The notes: generated from the letters alone by a model not told the origin. A DNA stretch of 64,000 nt from Rhizobium bangladeshense (GCF_017357245.1 NZ_CP071612.1:3808001-3872000); one strand, 5' to 3'. Counted from the stretch's first letter, positions 51,039 to 60,176 are shown. Program-made: numbers and translations.

Positions 51039-52247
51039 TTACTTGCTCGGCGCCGTGCGGGTGTCGACGTCGACGACGACGCTCAGGCCCGCGCGCAGAC
51101 GCCCGCTGTCGAGCGCATCCTGCGGCAGCGCGATACGCACCGGCACACGCTGGATCACCTTGGTGAAGTTGCCCGTCGCATTTTCCGGCGGCAGCAGTGA
51201 AAAGACCGAGCCGGACGCCGGCGAAATCGAAACAACGGTTCCGACGATCGGATGGTCGTCATAAGCATCGACATGCACGTCGACCCTCGAGCCCGGAACG
51301 AGATGCTGGATCTGCGTTTCCTTGAAATTGGCGTCTATATAAAGCTCACGCACCGGAACGAGCGCCATCAGGCGCTGGCCAGGCGAGACGAGATCGCCTT
51401 CCTGGACGGAGCGGTTGCCGACGATGCCGTCATAAGGCGCCTTGAGCACGGTGAAGGAGAGGTCACGGGCGGCTTTATCACGCGAAATTTCCAGCGAGCG
51501 CACCGAACCCTCCGCCTCCTTGCGCTGGGCCTGAAGGATGGTGATGTTGGCACGCGCGGCGGCAATGTTGGCGTCGCCTGCGGCAAGATTGGCCTTGGCC
51601 TGGTCGAGTGCGATGTTGGCATTGTCGAGATCGGCGGCGGTGCCGACCGACTTTGCCTGAAGCTCGCTCTGGCGCTTCTGGGTGATTTCGGCACCGCGAA
51701 CGGCCGCTTCGAGTGCCACCTTCTGCGCCTGCGCCTGTGCGAAGCTCGCATTGGCGCCTTCGATCTGCGCATCGATGCGCTGCAGCGAAAGCTTTTCGGT
51801 GGCGATCTGGGCTTGGGCCTGATCGAGCGCGTTCTGGTAGTCGCCATTGTCGAGCGTAGCGAGCACATCGCCGGCTTTGACTTCCTGGTTGGCGACGACG
51901 TTCACCTTCGCGACATAGCCCGTGACCTTCGGCGAAATCGTTGCGATATCGCCCTCGATATAGGCATCGTCGGTCGACACCATGAAGCGGCCGTTCGTCC
52001 ACCATTCGTAACCATACCAAGCGCCGCCTGCGAGAAGAGCAAGCACCACGATCGGCAGCACCGGACTGCGGCGCTTCTTCGCAGCCGCAGGAGCTGCGAC
52101 CGAAGCCGGCGCCGACTGCGCGGGGGCAGACGGCTTCTCGCGTGCTTCAGCCGTCGGGGCCTCCGCAACGGCCGCGACCTTTGCCTCTTCGGCTTCGGCG
52201 TTTTCGCTGACGATACGCGCGACGCTGCTTTTCTGGTTGCTCGACAT
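51039..52247 (-). CDS. EmrA-type membrane-fusion protein of the efflux pump
   Basis: A 402-residue HlyD-family adaptor. An Ala/Glu-rich cytoplasmic N-terminus is followed by a single membrane helix (SPVLPIVVLALLAGGAWYGY), a biotinyl-lipoyl half (YIEGDIATISPKVTGYVAKV, VKAGDVLATLDNGDY), a long coiled-coil of repeated LQAQ/ANLAAG-type residues, and the second lipoyl half (YDGIVGNRSVQEGDLVSPGQ). ATG 52247 was chosen; GTG two codons upstream is possible. It is the first gene of the pump operon and is divergent from the TetR gene over the operator region at 52279-52351. Confidence 0.93.
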   Translation of the reverse strand: MSSNQKSSVARIVSENAEAEEAKVAAVAEAPTAEAREKPSAPAQSAPASVAAPAAAKKRRSPVLPIVVLALLAGGAWYGYEWWTNGRFMVSTDDAYIEGDIATISPKVTGYVAKVNVVANQEVKAGDVLATLDNGDYQNALDQAQAQIATEKLSLQRIDAQIEGANASFAQAQAQKVALEAAVRGAEITQKRQSELQAKSVGTAADLDNANIALDQAKANLAAGDANIAAARANITILQAQRKEAEGSVRSLEISRDKAARDLSFTVLKAPYDGIVGNRSVQEGDLVSPGQRLMALVPVRELYIDANFKETQIQHLVPGSRVDVHVDAYDDHPIVGTVVSISPASGSVFSLLPPENATGNFTKVIQRVPVRIALPQDALDSGRLRAGLSVVVDVDTRTAPSK

Positions 52248-52278
52248 GGGCACTTACCGATCTTGGAGTAATTGATCG

Positions 52279-52351
52279 AACTGAACGGTTCGGTTCAGTT
52301 GACATAAACCTCTTTTGTCGTCATATCAAGATGGATAGAACCAATCGGTTC
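52279..52351. promoter_or_regulatory. TetR operators between efflux operon and tetR
   Basis: Two inverted repeats with related arms. AACTGAAC and GTTCAGTT (52279-52286 and 52293-52300) are perfect 8-bp arms with a 6-base centre. GAACC and GGTTC (52338-52342 and 52347-52351) enclose AATC. Both share the GAAC/GGTT core. They lie in the 151-base divergent promoter region, so the TetR protein is likely to repress both directions. Confidence 0.65.
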
Positions 52352-52398
52352 GATTTCTTTTAAGGTACAGGCGAAGCCGCAAAAACGGTTAAGGAGAC

Positions 52399-53079
52399 AT
52401 GACGCTGAAATCCGACAATGCCGCCGTCTTCAGCCCTCCTCCTGCTGGGGGCCGATTTGCCGCGGGCGAAGATCCAGCCAAGCGCCAGCAGATCCTCGAT
52501 GGCGCCAAACGCGTCTTCATGAAAATGGGCTTCGATGCCGCCAGCATGAACGATGTGACGCGTGAGGCCGGCGTTTCCAAGGGGACGCTCTACGTCTACT
52601 TCACCAACAAGGAAGAGCTGTTTTCGGCAATGGTCGAGAACGAGCGCGCCGCCTTCGTGGCCGCAGTGCGCACGGCGCTCGCCGAGCATGACGATCCCGA
52701 ATCCGGACTGTACGAATTCGGGATAAGCTTCGTCACCCACATGACCGACGAAAAGGTCATCACTGCAATGCGCACCGTTCTCGGCGTCCGAGACCGCATG
52801 CCGGCCCTCTGTCAGCGCTTCTTCAAGGGTCCGGTCAATCTGCGCACCATCATGCGCGATTTCCTGGAGCGCCACATCACCGAGGGCACACTCGAGATCG
52901 ATGATATCGATCTCGCCGCCGGCCAGTTTCTCGATCTCGCCAGCGGCAGTTTCTTCAAGCTGCGCCTGTTCGGCAGCATGGAAGAACCGCCGAGCCGCGA
53001 AGAGATCGACCGGGTCATCCGGGGTGCGATCAGGGTCTTCATGGCAGCCTATGGCGCGCGCCGGCACGACACCGCCTGA
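52399..53079 (+). CDS. TetR-family repressor of the efflux operon
   Basis: A 226-residue regulator. The HTH is RQQILDGAKRVFMKMGFDAA followed by SMNDVTREAGVSKGTLYVYF and TNKEELFSAMVE, the classic TetR/AcrR pattern. The C-terminal all-helical part (TMRDF-like TIMRDFLERHITEGTLEIDD and LASGSFFKLRLFGSMEEPP) forms the ligand pocket. It is divergent from the EmrAB genes with two palindromes between, so regulation of the pump is the probable job; the ligand is unknown. ATG 52399 follows AAGGAGACATGA-like sequence (GGAGAC). Confidence 0.92.
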   Translation: MTLKSDNAAVFSPPPAGGRFAAGEDPAKRQQILDGAKRVFMKMGFDAASMNDVTREAGVSKGTLYVYFTNKEELFSAMVENERAAFVAAVRTALAEHDDPESGLYEFGISFVTHMTDEKVITAMRTVLGVRDRMPALCQRFFKGPVNLRTIMRDFLERHITEGTLEIDDIDLAAGQFLDLASGSFFKLRLFGSMEEPPSREEIDRVIRGAIRVFMAAYGARRHDTA

Positions 53080-53185
53080 TACGTTTTCTTGACCGCTCCC
53101 TTGCATCGGCCAAAACTCCGCAAGAACGATCAAACCCGGCTTTCGGCTTTTCTCTAAGGAAGAAGCCGCAACCAGGGGAGTGAGA

Positions 53186-54025
53186 ATGAGCGCCATCGCA
53201 CGGGCGATCTGGTTCATAGAGAGCCATTTCGAAAGCGATATATCGCTGGAGGAGATATCGGAAGCAGCCGGATTGTCGCGCTACCATCTGTCGCGCGTCT
53301 TCGGGCTGGTCACCGGCCACTCGATCAGCGGCTATATCAGAGGGCGGCGCCTCAGCCGCGCCGTGCCCGCCTTGGTCGGCGGTTCATCTACCATTCTCGA
53401 GGTTGCGCTTTGCGCGGGCTACGGCTCGCACGAAGCTTTCACCCGTGCCTTCCGCGACCAGTTCGGCATGACGCCGGATGCGGTGCGCAAACAGGGGCAC
53501 GCCCGCAATCTTGTCTTGATGGAGCCGATCAGAATGGACCCCGCCCACCTCAACGACCTCGAACCGCCCCGCTTCGAAAGCCTTCAGCCGATGCTCTTTG
53601 CCGGCCTGCAGGAGATTTATGCTCACGGCGACAATGCCGCCATTCCCTCCCTCTGGCAGAGGTTCAATGCCCATTTCGGCCATATCTCCAGCCAGAAGGG
53701 CAATGTCGCCTACGGCATCTGTACCCATATCAATGGTGAAGCAGAGAAATTCCGCTATATGGCCGCGGCCGAAATATCTAATACCGGCGACCTGCCGCCG
53801 CATTTTACGACGCTTAGGCTTCCGGGCCAGCGCTACGCTGTCTTCACCCATCGCGGCCATGTCTCCGGCATTTCCTCGACCATGAATCGGATTTTCGGCG
53901 CATGGTGGCCAACGTCGGGCCTGGAGCACGCTGACATGCCCGACATGTTCGAACGTTATGACGAACGTTTCGATCCCTATACCGGCGTGGGCGTCACTGA
54001 AATCTGGCTACCTATCAGGGAATAA
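53186..54025 (+). CDS. AraC-family regulator with GyrI-like effector domain
   Basis: A 279-residue transcription factor. Two AraC HTH motifs occupy the N-terminal third (SLEEISEAAGLSRYHLSRVF and SSTILEVALCAGYGSHEAFT, with RAFRDQFGMTPDAVRK). The C-terminal part (ESLQPMLFAGLQEIYAHGD... RLPGQRYAVFTHRGHVSGIS) resembles GyrI/Rob effector-binding domains. The start ATG 53186 has AGGGGAGTGAGA; a GTG two codons upstream is possible. It follows the tetR gene by 106 bases and precedes the TerC leader by only 17 bases, so a role in controlling either is possible but not shown. Confidence 0.88.
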   Translation: MSAIARAIWFIESHFESDISLEEISEAAGLSRYHLSRVFGLVTGHSISGYIRGRRLSRAVPALVGGSSTILEVALCAGYGSHEAFTRAFRDQFGMTPDAVRKQGHARNLVLMEPIRMDPAHLNDLEPPRFESLQPMLFAGLQEIYAHGDNAAIPSLWQRFNAHFGHISSQKGNVAYGICTHINGEAEKFRYMAAAEISNTGDLPPHFTTLRLPGQRYAVFTHRGHVSGISSTMNRIFGAWWPTSGLEHADMPDMFERYDERFDPYTGVGVTEIWLPIRE

Positions 54026-54042
54026 AAGTCACATCGATTTCG

Positions 54043-54119
54043 TATATCCCCTTGCGGCGCTTGCGCAGCAGGCCGCGGACACTACATTGCGGGCGTCATC
54101 GGTGACGCAAGGGGATATA
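54043..54119 (+). promoter_or_regulatory. Structured 5' leader that buries the TerC-gene ribosome-binding site
   Basis: Perfect 14-bp arms TATATCCCCTTGCG (54043-54056) and CGCAAGGGGATATA (54106-54119) enclose 49 bases with two more small stems: GCGC-TT-GCGC (54057-54066) and GTCA-TCGG-TGAC (54095-54106, overlapping the main stem edge). The right arm contains the only ribosome-binding sequence, AAGGGG (54109-54114), 10 bases before ATG 54125. Pairing would block translation. It has no T-run, so it is not a terminator. TerC genes elsewhere are controlled by the yybP-ykoY manganese riboswitch, but its hallmark GGGGAGTAG is absent here. Confidence 0.6.
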
Positions 54120-54124
54120 GACTA

Positions 54125-54874
54125 ATGCAGGAAATTATGACGCTCATTCAGGATCCGGCGGCCTGGGTGGCGCTCATCACGCTGGTGGTGATGGAAGTCG
54201 TTCTCGGCATCGACAACCTGATCTTCATTTCCATTCTCACAAACAAGCTGCCCCCCGAGCACCGGGAGAAGGCCCGCAAGATTGGTATCGGTCTGGCCCT
54301 CATCATGCGCCTGGCGCTGCTCGGCACCGTCGCTTGGATCGTGCAACTGACCGAACCGCTGTTCGAAGCTTTCGGACACGGCTTCTCCTGGAAGGATCTG
54401 ATCCTGATCGCCGGCGGCCTGTTCCTCGTCTGGAAGGCGACCAAGGAAATTCACCACACGGTCGATCCGGTCGATCATCAGGAGGATTTCATTGCGACAT
54501 CCGTCACGACAGGTTTCGCATCAGCCATCGGCCAGATCCTGTTGCTAGACTTGGTCTTCTCCGTCGACAGCATCATCACCGCCGTCGGCATGACGCCGCA
54601 CCTGCCGATCATGGTGATCGCCGTCATCGCCGCCGTTACCGTCATGCTGGTCGCGGCGACTCCGCTCGCCAACTTCATCGAGAAGAACCCGACGATCGTC
54701 ATGCTGGCGCTCGCCTTCCTGCTGATGATCGGCACGACTCTGATCGCCGAAGGCATGGGCTTCCACGTACCGAAGGGTTACGTCTACGCCGCCATGGCCT
54801 TCTCGGCGCTGGTCGAGGTGCTGAACATGTTCGCGCGCAACGCCCGCAAGCGCAAACGCGAAGGCGCGCATTGA
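54125..54874 (+). CDS. TerC-family integral membrane protein
   Basis: A 249-residue protein with seven hydrophobic helices. The family's charged intramembrane motifs are present: [20 protein letters not shown] near residue 22 and [18 protein letters not shown] near residue 139, which place Glu and Asp in the membrane, as in TerC/Alx/YoaE proteins linked to manganese or metal efflux. The C-terminus ends in a basic tail ([12 protein letters not shown]). ATG 54125 is the only start fitting the ribosome-binding site at 54109-54114. The gene is preceded by a structured leader; see the separate entry. Confidence 0.9.
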   Translation: MQEIMTLIQDPAAWVALITLVVMEVVLGIDNLIFISILTNKLPPEHREKARKIGIGLALIMRLALLGTVAWIVQLTEPLFEAFGHGFSWKDLILIAGGLFLVWKATKEIHHTVDPVDHQEDFIATSVTTGFASAIGQILLLDLVFSVDSIITAVGMTPHLPIMVIAVIAAVTVMLVAATPLANFIEKNPTIVMLALAFLLMIGTTLIAEGMGFHVPKGYVYAAMAFSALVEVLNMFARNARKRKREGAH

Positions 54875-55117
54875 GGCTGATACGGGAGGGCGCGCGGGCA
54901 ACCGGCGCGCCCCTCTCCGGACCGGGAAGCCGTTGCGGACGTGGTTTTCCTTGACGCGCTCGGTTGAATATGGCCTAAGGCCAGCCGAACGGACGATCGG
55001 CGGATGGTGCGGGCGCATGCCCTTTTTTTCGGCCGGTTTGCCGAAGATATCTGCATCCTTCCGCCGAACGTCGCTTTCCCGTGAAAGCCGTCCGGCATTC
55101 ATTGACGGGCACACACA

Positions 55118-56584
55118 ATGACAGTTTCCGGGACAGCTTCCGGTGTCCGCGTCCGCATCGCTCCCTCGCCGACCGGCGAGCCGCATGTCGGCACCGCTTA
55201 CATCGCTCTCTTCAACTACCTCTTCGCCAAGAAGCACGGTGGCGAGTTCATCCTGCGCATCGAGGATACCGATGCGACGCGCTCGACTCCGGAATTCGAG
55301 ACGAAGGTGCTGGACGCGCTGAAATGGTGCGGACTGGAATGGAAGGAAGGCCCCGATATCGGCGGCCCCTACGGCCCCTATCGCCAGTCCGACCGCAAGC
55401 CGATGTACCAGCCCTACGCCCAGGAATTGCTGGACAAGGGCCATGCCTTCCGCTGTTTCTGCACGCCGGCGCGGCTGGAGCAGATGCGCGATGCGCAGCG
55501 CGCCGCCGGGAAGCCGCCGAAATACGACGGTCTCTGCCTGAGCCTCACGGCCGAGGAAGTCACCTCGCGCATGGCGGCTGGCGAAACGACTGTCATCCGC
55601 ATGAAGATACCGACCGAAGGCTCCTGCGACTTCACCGATGGCGTCTACGGCGATGTCTCCATTCCATGGGATTCCGTCGACATGCAGGTCCTGATCAAGG
55701 CCGACGGCATGCCGACCTATCATATGGCCAACGTCATCGACGACCATCTGATGAAGATCACCCACGTGGCGCGCGGCGAGGAATGGTTGGCTTCTGTGCC
55801 GAAGCACATCCTGCTCTATCGCTATTTCGGCTGGGATCAGCCGGTCTTCATGCATCTGTCGCTGATGCGCAACGCCGACAAGTCGAAGCTATCGAAGCGC
55901 AAGAACCCGACCTCGATCTCCTATTACTCGGCGCTCGGCTATATCCCCGAAGCGCTGATGAATTTCCTCGGCCTGTTCTTCATGCAGATCGCCGAGGGCG
56001 AAGAGCTTCTGACGATGGATGAGCTCTCCGAAAAATTCGACCCGGACAATCTCTCCAAGGCCGGCGCAATCTTCGATATCCAGAAGCTTGATTGGCTGAA
56101 CGGCCGCTGGATCCGCGAGAAACTTTCCGAAGAGGAATTTCAGGCGCGCGTGCTGACCTGGGCGATGGAAAACGACCGCCTGATGGCGGGCCTGCGCCTA
56201 TCGCAGACGCGCATTTCCAAGCTCGGCGAATTGCCCGATCTCGCCGGCTTCCTGCTGAAGTCCGATCTCGGCCTGCAGCCTTCCGACTTCGCTAAGATCA
56301 AGTCGCCGCCGGAAGAGATCCTGGAGATCCTCAACACCGTCCAGCCGGATCTCGAAAAGATCCTCGAATGGAACGTCGAGACGATCGAGGCGGAACTGCG
56401 CGCGATCTCCGACCGCATGGGCAAGAAGCTGAAGGTCGTGGTCTCGCCGCTCTTCGTCGCCGTCTCCGGCTCGTCGCGCTCCCTGCCGCTCTTCGATTCC
56501 ATGGCAATCCTCGGACGCTCCGTCGTGCGACAGCGTCTGAAGCTCGCCGCCCAGGCGGTCGCAGCCCTCGTCGGCTCGAAGTAA
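55118..56584 (+). CDS. gltX: Glutamyl-tRNA synthetase
   Basis: Class I aminoacyl-tRNA synthetase of 488 residues. The HIGH-type motif is RIAPSPTGEPHVGTAYIAL and the KMSKS-type motif SKLSKRKNPTSI. The glutamate-binding RIEDTDATRST is also present. Length and lack of a zinc-binding insert match alphaproteobacterial GltX. ATG 55118 is used; the upstream ribosome-binding site is poor. The lysS gene starts 22 bases downstream, the order reported for the Sinorhizobium meliloti gltX region. The 243 bases upstream, after the TerC gene, hold no gene that I recognise. Confidence 0.96.
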   Translation: MTVSGTASGVRVRIAPSPTGEPHVGTAYIALFNYLFAKKHGGEFILRIEDTDATRSTPEFETKVLDALKWCGLEWKEGPDIGGPYGPYRQSDRKPMYQPYAQELLDKGHAFRCFCTPARLEQMRDAQRAAGKPPKYDGLCLSLTAEEVTSRMAAGETTVIRMKIPTEGSCDFTDGVYGDVSIPWDSVDMQVLIKADGMPTYHMANVIDDHLMKITHVARGEEWLASVPKHILLYRYFGWDQPVFMHLSLMRNADKSKLSKRKNPTSISYYSALGYIPEALMNFLGLFFMQIAEGEELLTMDELSEKFDPDNLSKAGAIFDIQKLDWLNGRWIREKLSEEEFQARVLTWAMENDRLMAGLRLSQTRISKLGELPDLAGFLLKSDLGLQPSDFAKIKSPPEEILEILNTVQPDLEKILEWNVETIEAELRAISDRMGKKLKVVVSPLFVAVSGSSRSLPLFDSMAILGRSVVRQRLKLAAQAVAALVGSK

Positions 56585-56606
56585 GAATAGTCAGAGGATT
56601 TCGACA

Positions 56607-58103
56607 GTGGCTGACAACAAGACCGAAAACACCCTCTCCTCCGACGCGACCGAGGTGCGCGCCCAAAAGCTGAAGCTGTTGCGCGATCAGATCGGCGACG
56701 TCTATCCGGCGCATTTCCACCGGACGCTGACCAATGCCGAACTGAGCGCCAAGTATGAATCTCTGGGAGCCGACGTCGAGACAAAGGACGTCGTGACGGT
56801 CGCCGGCCGCGTCTACTCCTCGCGCAACTCGGGCATGTTCATGGATCTCCGTGATGCATCCGGGAAGATCCAGATCTTCTCGCACAAGGATGTGACGAGC
56901 GAGGAAGCCCGCGCCCTGCTGCCGATGATCGATATCGGCGACATCATCGGCGTCACCGGCATCGTGCGCCGCACCAAGCGCGGCGAACTGACGATCAACG
57001 CGCAGAAGATCGAAATGCTGACGAAGTCGCTGCTGCCGATGCCCGAGAAGTGGCACGGCCTCTCCGACATCGAACTGCGTTATCGCAAGCGCCATCTCGA
57101 CATCATGACCAACGAGGATTCGAAGCTGCGCTTCCAGCAGCGCTCGAAGATCGTCTCCGGCATCCGCCGCTTCATGGAAAATGACGGCTTCATGGAAGTC
57201 GAGACGCCGATGCTGCATTCGGTCTATGGCGGCGCCACTGCCGAGCCGTTCAAGACGCATCACAACACGCTGAAGCTCGACATGTACCTGCGCATCGCGC
57301 CGGAACTATTCCTGAAGCGAACGCTGGTCTCGGGCCTCACCGACAAGGTCTTCGAAATCAACCGAAATTTCCGCAACGAAGGCGTCTCCACCCGGCACAA
57401 TCCCGAATTCACGATGATGGAGTGTTACTGGGCCTATGCCGATTACGAGGACATGATGGACCTCGTCGAACGGCTGTTCGAGACCTTGGCGCTCTCCATT
57501 CACGGCACGACGGAATTCGACTTCGTCGACAAGCGGTTGTCCTTCAAGGGACCGTTCAAGCGCGTGCCGATGCCGGATGCCGTCAAGGAAGCGACCGGTA
57601 TCGATTTCCTCGCCATCAAGACCGATGAAGAAGCCCGCGCCGCCGCCAAGGCCGCTGGATTCGCGGTCGAGAAGGACTGGACCTGGGGCGAATGCCTTGC
57701 CTTCATCTTCGAGGAAAAGGTCGAAGCCACGCTGATCCAGCCTGCCCACGTCACGCATTTCCCGAAGGACATCTCGCCCTTTGCAAAGGAAGTGCCGGGC
57801 GAGCCGCGGCTTGTCGAACGCTTCGAGACCTATTGCAACGCCTGGGAACTCGGCAACGCCTTCTCGGAACTCAATGATCCCGAGGAACAGCGCCGCCGAA
57901 TGGTCGAGCAGCTGGAACAGGCGCATGCCCGCGGCGAAAAGGAAAAGCAGCTGGACGACGAATTCCTCGACGCGATCGACCAGGGCATGCCGCCGGCCGG
58001 CGGCCTCGGCATCGGCGTCGACCGCCTGATCATGCTTCTGACCAACGCGCCGTCGATCCGCGACGTCATCCTCTTCCCGGCCCGCCGCAGCAAAGCCGAC
58101 TGA
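56607..58103 (+). CDS. lysS: Lysyl-tRNA synthetase (class II)
   Basis: Class II synthetase of 498 residues. An N-terminal OB-fold (VTVAGRVYSSRNSGMFMDLR) precedes the catalytic domain with motif 2 (NRNFRNEGVSTRHNPEFTMM) and motif 3 (GLGIGVDRLIMLLTNAPSIR). The GTG start at 56607 follows AGAGGATTTCGACA; no nearby ATG fits. It is 22 bases downstream of gltX in the same operon, and a terminator follows at 58126. Confidence 0.96.
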   Translation: MADNKTENTLSSDATEVRAQKLKLLRDQIGDVYPAHFHRTLTNAELSAKYESLGADVETKDVVTVAGRVYSSRNSGMFMDLRDASGKIQIFSHKDVTSEEARALLPMIDIGDIIGVTGIVRRTKRGELTINAQKIEMLTKSLLPMPEKWHGLSDIELRYRKRHLDIMTNEDSKLRFQQRSKIVSGIRRFMENDGFMEVETPMLHSVYGGATAEPFKTHHNTLKLDMYLRIAPELFLKRTLVSGLTDKVFEINRNFRNEGVSTRHNPEFTMMECYWAYADYEDMMDLVERLFETLALSIHGTTEFDFVDKRLSFKGPFKRVPMPDAVKEATGIDFLAIKTDEEARAAAKAAGFAVEKDWTWGECLAFIFEEKVEATLIQPAHVTHFPKDISPFAKEVPGEPRLVERFETYCNAWELGNAFSELNDPEEQRRRMVEQLEQAHARGEKEKQLDDEFLDAIDQGMPPAGGLGIGVDRLIMLLTNAPSIRDVILFPARRSKAD

Positions 58104-58125
58104 GGGAAAAACGCATAAGAAACGA

Positions 58126-58156
58126 AAGCGGAATGCCGCCCGGCGCTCCGCTTTTT
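58126..58156 (+). terminator. Intrinsic terminator after lysS
   Basis: AAGCGGA (58126-58132) pairs with TCCGCTT (58147-58153), extended by an inner GCCG/CGGC pairing, and is followed by TTT. It lies 22 bases after the lysS stop. Confidence 0.75.
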
Positions 58157-58169
58157 CATGCTGGCAAGA

Positions 58170-58229
58170 TCAATTCCAGGAAAAGTGCGAAGCGGTTTTC
58201 CGTAGGCAATTGCGTAAATGCAAAATTCA
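58170..58229. repeat. Rhizobial intergenic repeat (GCAATTCC type), copy 2
   Basis: Inverted relative of the element at 50971-51030: CAATTCCAGGAAAAGTGCGA followed by AGCGGTTTTCCGTAGGCA and ATTGCGTAAA. It is noncoding and lies between the lysS terminator and the stop of the next gene. Confidence 0.65.
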
Positions 58230-58234
58230 GCAAG

Positions 58235-58972
58235 TCAATGCGCCTTCGGGGCTTCCTCCGGCGGCTCTTCGGCCGGCGCCTCGGCGACCACGTCGGCGCC
58301 CTCATTCTCTGCAGCGGGCGCGGCTTCACTTTCGGCGGCCGGTGCTGTGCCATGTCCGCCGCCTGCGTCCGTCTTGCCCTTTTCATCGTGCTTGGTCGAG
58401 GCGACGGCGACCGGGTCGACACAATCTTCGGGATCCTTGAACGAGGCGCTGATCATGGCGATCTCATCGGCCGGCAGCTCGATGCGCTCGCCGAAGAACA
58501 ATCCATTTTCGCTGGCCTTGCCGTCATAGTAGCGCGCCGTAAAACGCTTGTCGTCCAGGCCGGGAATGGCCTTGTCGGGGTGCGGAATGAAGACGACATC
58601 GGCGCCAATCGCCCGGCCGCGAATATCGGCGCGCAGCGTCGGGCCATTCTCATCAAGCACCACCACCTGTACCAGATCCGGTTTCTGCGCGGCGTAGACG
58701 GCCTGGGCAACACGGAGTGCGGTCCTGACCCGCGTCACGCCATCGGTCGGTTCGGTCTTGATGTACTTCCGCACCCAGAGATGATCCTGCTTCCTGATCG
58801 TCACGAGGTTGACGTCGCTGCATTCGAGCCCACCGCCACCGGAGACGCCGACCAGCCTGTCCTTACCGACATAAATCGCCGCACCGCCGGAAACGCCCGC
58901 CAGAAGCGCGACTCCGCCGATGATGATTGCCAATTTCCGGGAAGGCCGGAATATGCGCAGTAAGGCCTTCAC
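58235..58972 (-). CDS. Membrane-anchored protein of unknown function
   Basis: A 245-residue protein not assigned to a family. One hydrophobic helix near the N-terminus (LAIIIGGVALLAGVSGGAAI) follows a basic stretch, so it is probably anchored with the rest in the periplasm. The folded part (residues about 50-190) includes VRKYIKTEPTDGVTRVRTAL and a Cys in CSDVNLVTIRK and CVDPVAVAS. The last 50 residues are low-complexity Ala/Glu/Pro (APAEEPPEEAPKAH). The start is GTG 58972 after GGAGCAGTTGGC. It is minus-strand, convergent with lysS. The function is unknown and no catalytic motif is seen. Confidence 0.7.
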   Translation of the reverse strand: MKALLRIFRPSRKLAIIIGGVALLAGVSGGAAIYVGKDRLVGVSGGGGLECSDVNLVTIRKQDHLWVRKYIKTEPTDGVTRVRTALRVAQAVYAAQKPDLVQVVVLDENGPTLRADIRGRAIGADVVFIPHPDKAIPGLDDKRFTARYYDGKASENGLFFGERIELPADEIAMISASFKDPEDCVDPVAVASTKHDEKGKTDAGGGHGTAPAAESEAAPAAENEGADVVAEAPAEEPPEEAPKAH

Positions 58973-59150
58973 GCCAACTGCTCCGCCATTTCAAACTCCA
59001 ACGCAGGACAGGTGCTGGGAATGCTAGGGAAATGACGTTTCCGAAAGTTTAAGTGAACATGCAAAGCCTGCCCCGTTTTGAAAAAAACCAAAAAAGGTCC
59101 GTCTTTTCCAGCCGCTTGCCACGGCGCATCGCGCCATGCTCTATAAGCCC

Positions 59151-60059
59151 ATGGCCTTCACGCTCCGCCAGGTCCAATATTTCGTGGCCGTCGCAGAACA
59201 GGGTTCAGTGACGCGAGCCGCGCAGAACCTTTCGATCTCGCAATCCTCAGTGACCGAAGCGCTGAAGGAGCTGGAAACCGACCTTGGCGTCGAGCTTTTC
59301 GAGCGCCATCCGCGTGGCCTGACCATCACCCACAACGGACATCAGTTCCTCCGTCACGCGACCAAGATTCTCGCCTCCGTCTCCGATGCGCGAACCAGCT
59401 TCTCCGGCCAGCAGAGTGCCCTCTCCGGCACCTTGAACATCGGCGTTACCTCGCTTGTCGCCGGCTACGTCCTCTCCGATCTGCTGGCGCGATACCGGCG
59501 CGCCTGTCCGGGCATTGAGGTCAGCGCCATTGAGGACAATGGCGGCTACCTTGAACACCTGCTGGTCGGCGGCGAGCTCGACGTGGCCGTCATGGTGATA
59601 TCAAACCTGCGCGACCGCATGGCGCTGCAGGCGGAGATCCTCGAAACCTCGCCCTATCGGCTATGGCTGCCCATGGGCCATCCGCTGGTGTCGGCCGACA
59701 TCATCTCGGTCGCCGATATCGCTCGTGAACCGCTGATCATGCTGACGGTCGACGAAATCGAAGAGAACACCGGCAAGCTGCTATCGGCGCTCGGCGCCCG
59801 CCCGCATGTCGCCTTCCGCACCCGCTCGGTCGAAGCGGTGCGCAGCTTGGTTGCGACAGGTGCCGGCGTCGCACTGCTTCCCGATCTCGTCTATCGACCC
59901 TGGTCGCTCGAAGGCGACCGCATCGAGAGCCGCGACGTCTCCGGCTCGCTGCCGGTCGTGCAGGTCGGGATGGTCTGGCGCAAGGGCTCCAGCCTGCCGC
60001 AGGCGGCCCGCGATTTCGTCGGCATCGCCGAAAGCATGCGCTCCGGCCGCATCAGGTGA
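59151..60059 (+). CDS. LysR-family transcriptional regulator
   Basis: A 302-residue LysR protein: TLRQVQYFVAVAEQGSVTRA starts a winged HTH with AAQNLSISQSSVTEALKELE, and the effector domain begins with GTLNIGVTSLVAGYVLSDLL. ATG 59151 was chosen because the family starts at this point; ATG 59136 adds five residues. It lies on the same strand just before a polyamine-type ABC operon (117 bases), which it may control, perhaps with a polyamine as inducer. This is inference from position. Confidence 0.88.
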   Translation: MAFTLRQVQYFVAVAEQGSVTRAAQNLSISQSSVTEALKELETDLGVELFERHPRGLTITHNGHQFLRHATKILASVSDARTSFSGQQSALSGTLNIGVTSLVAGYVLSDLLARYRRACPGIEVSAIEDNGGYLEHLLVGGELDVAVMVISNLRDRMALQAEILETSPYRLWLPMGHPLVSADIISVADIAREPLIMLTVDEIEENTGKLLSALGARPHVAFRTRSVEAVRSLVATGAGVALLPDLVYRPWSLEGDRIESRDVSGSLPVVQVGMVWRKGSSLPQAARDFVGIAESMRSGRIR

Positions 60060-60176
60060 TATCGGAATTTCCGATACCGCCTTTCTGATAAATGAATTTG
60101 CGAAAGCGGCATTTTCGCGTCACCTTTTCATCCGGGAACGAACGGCCACAGAAAGTGGCACCAAACCGGGAGACGG

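Noticed and set aside
54057..54105. yybP-ykoY manganese riboswitch as the identity of the TerC leader
   Set aside because: The GGGGAGTAG hallmark and matching loops are absent, although the gene context would fit.
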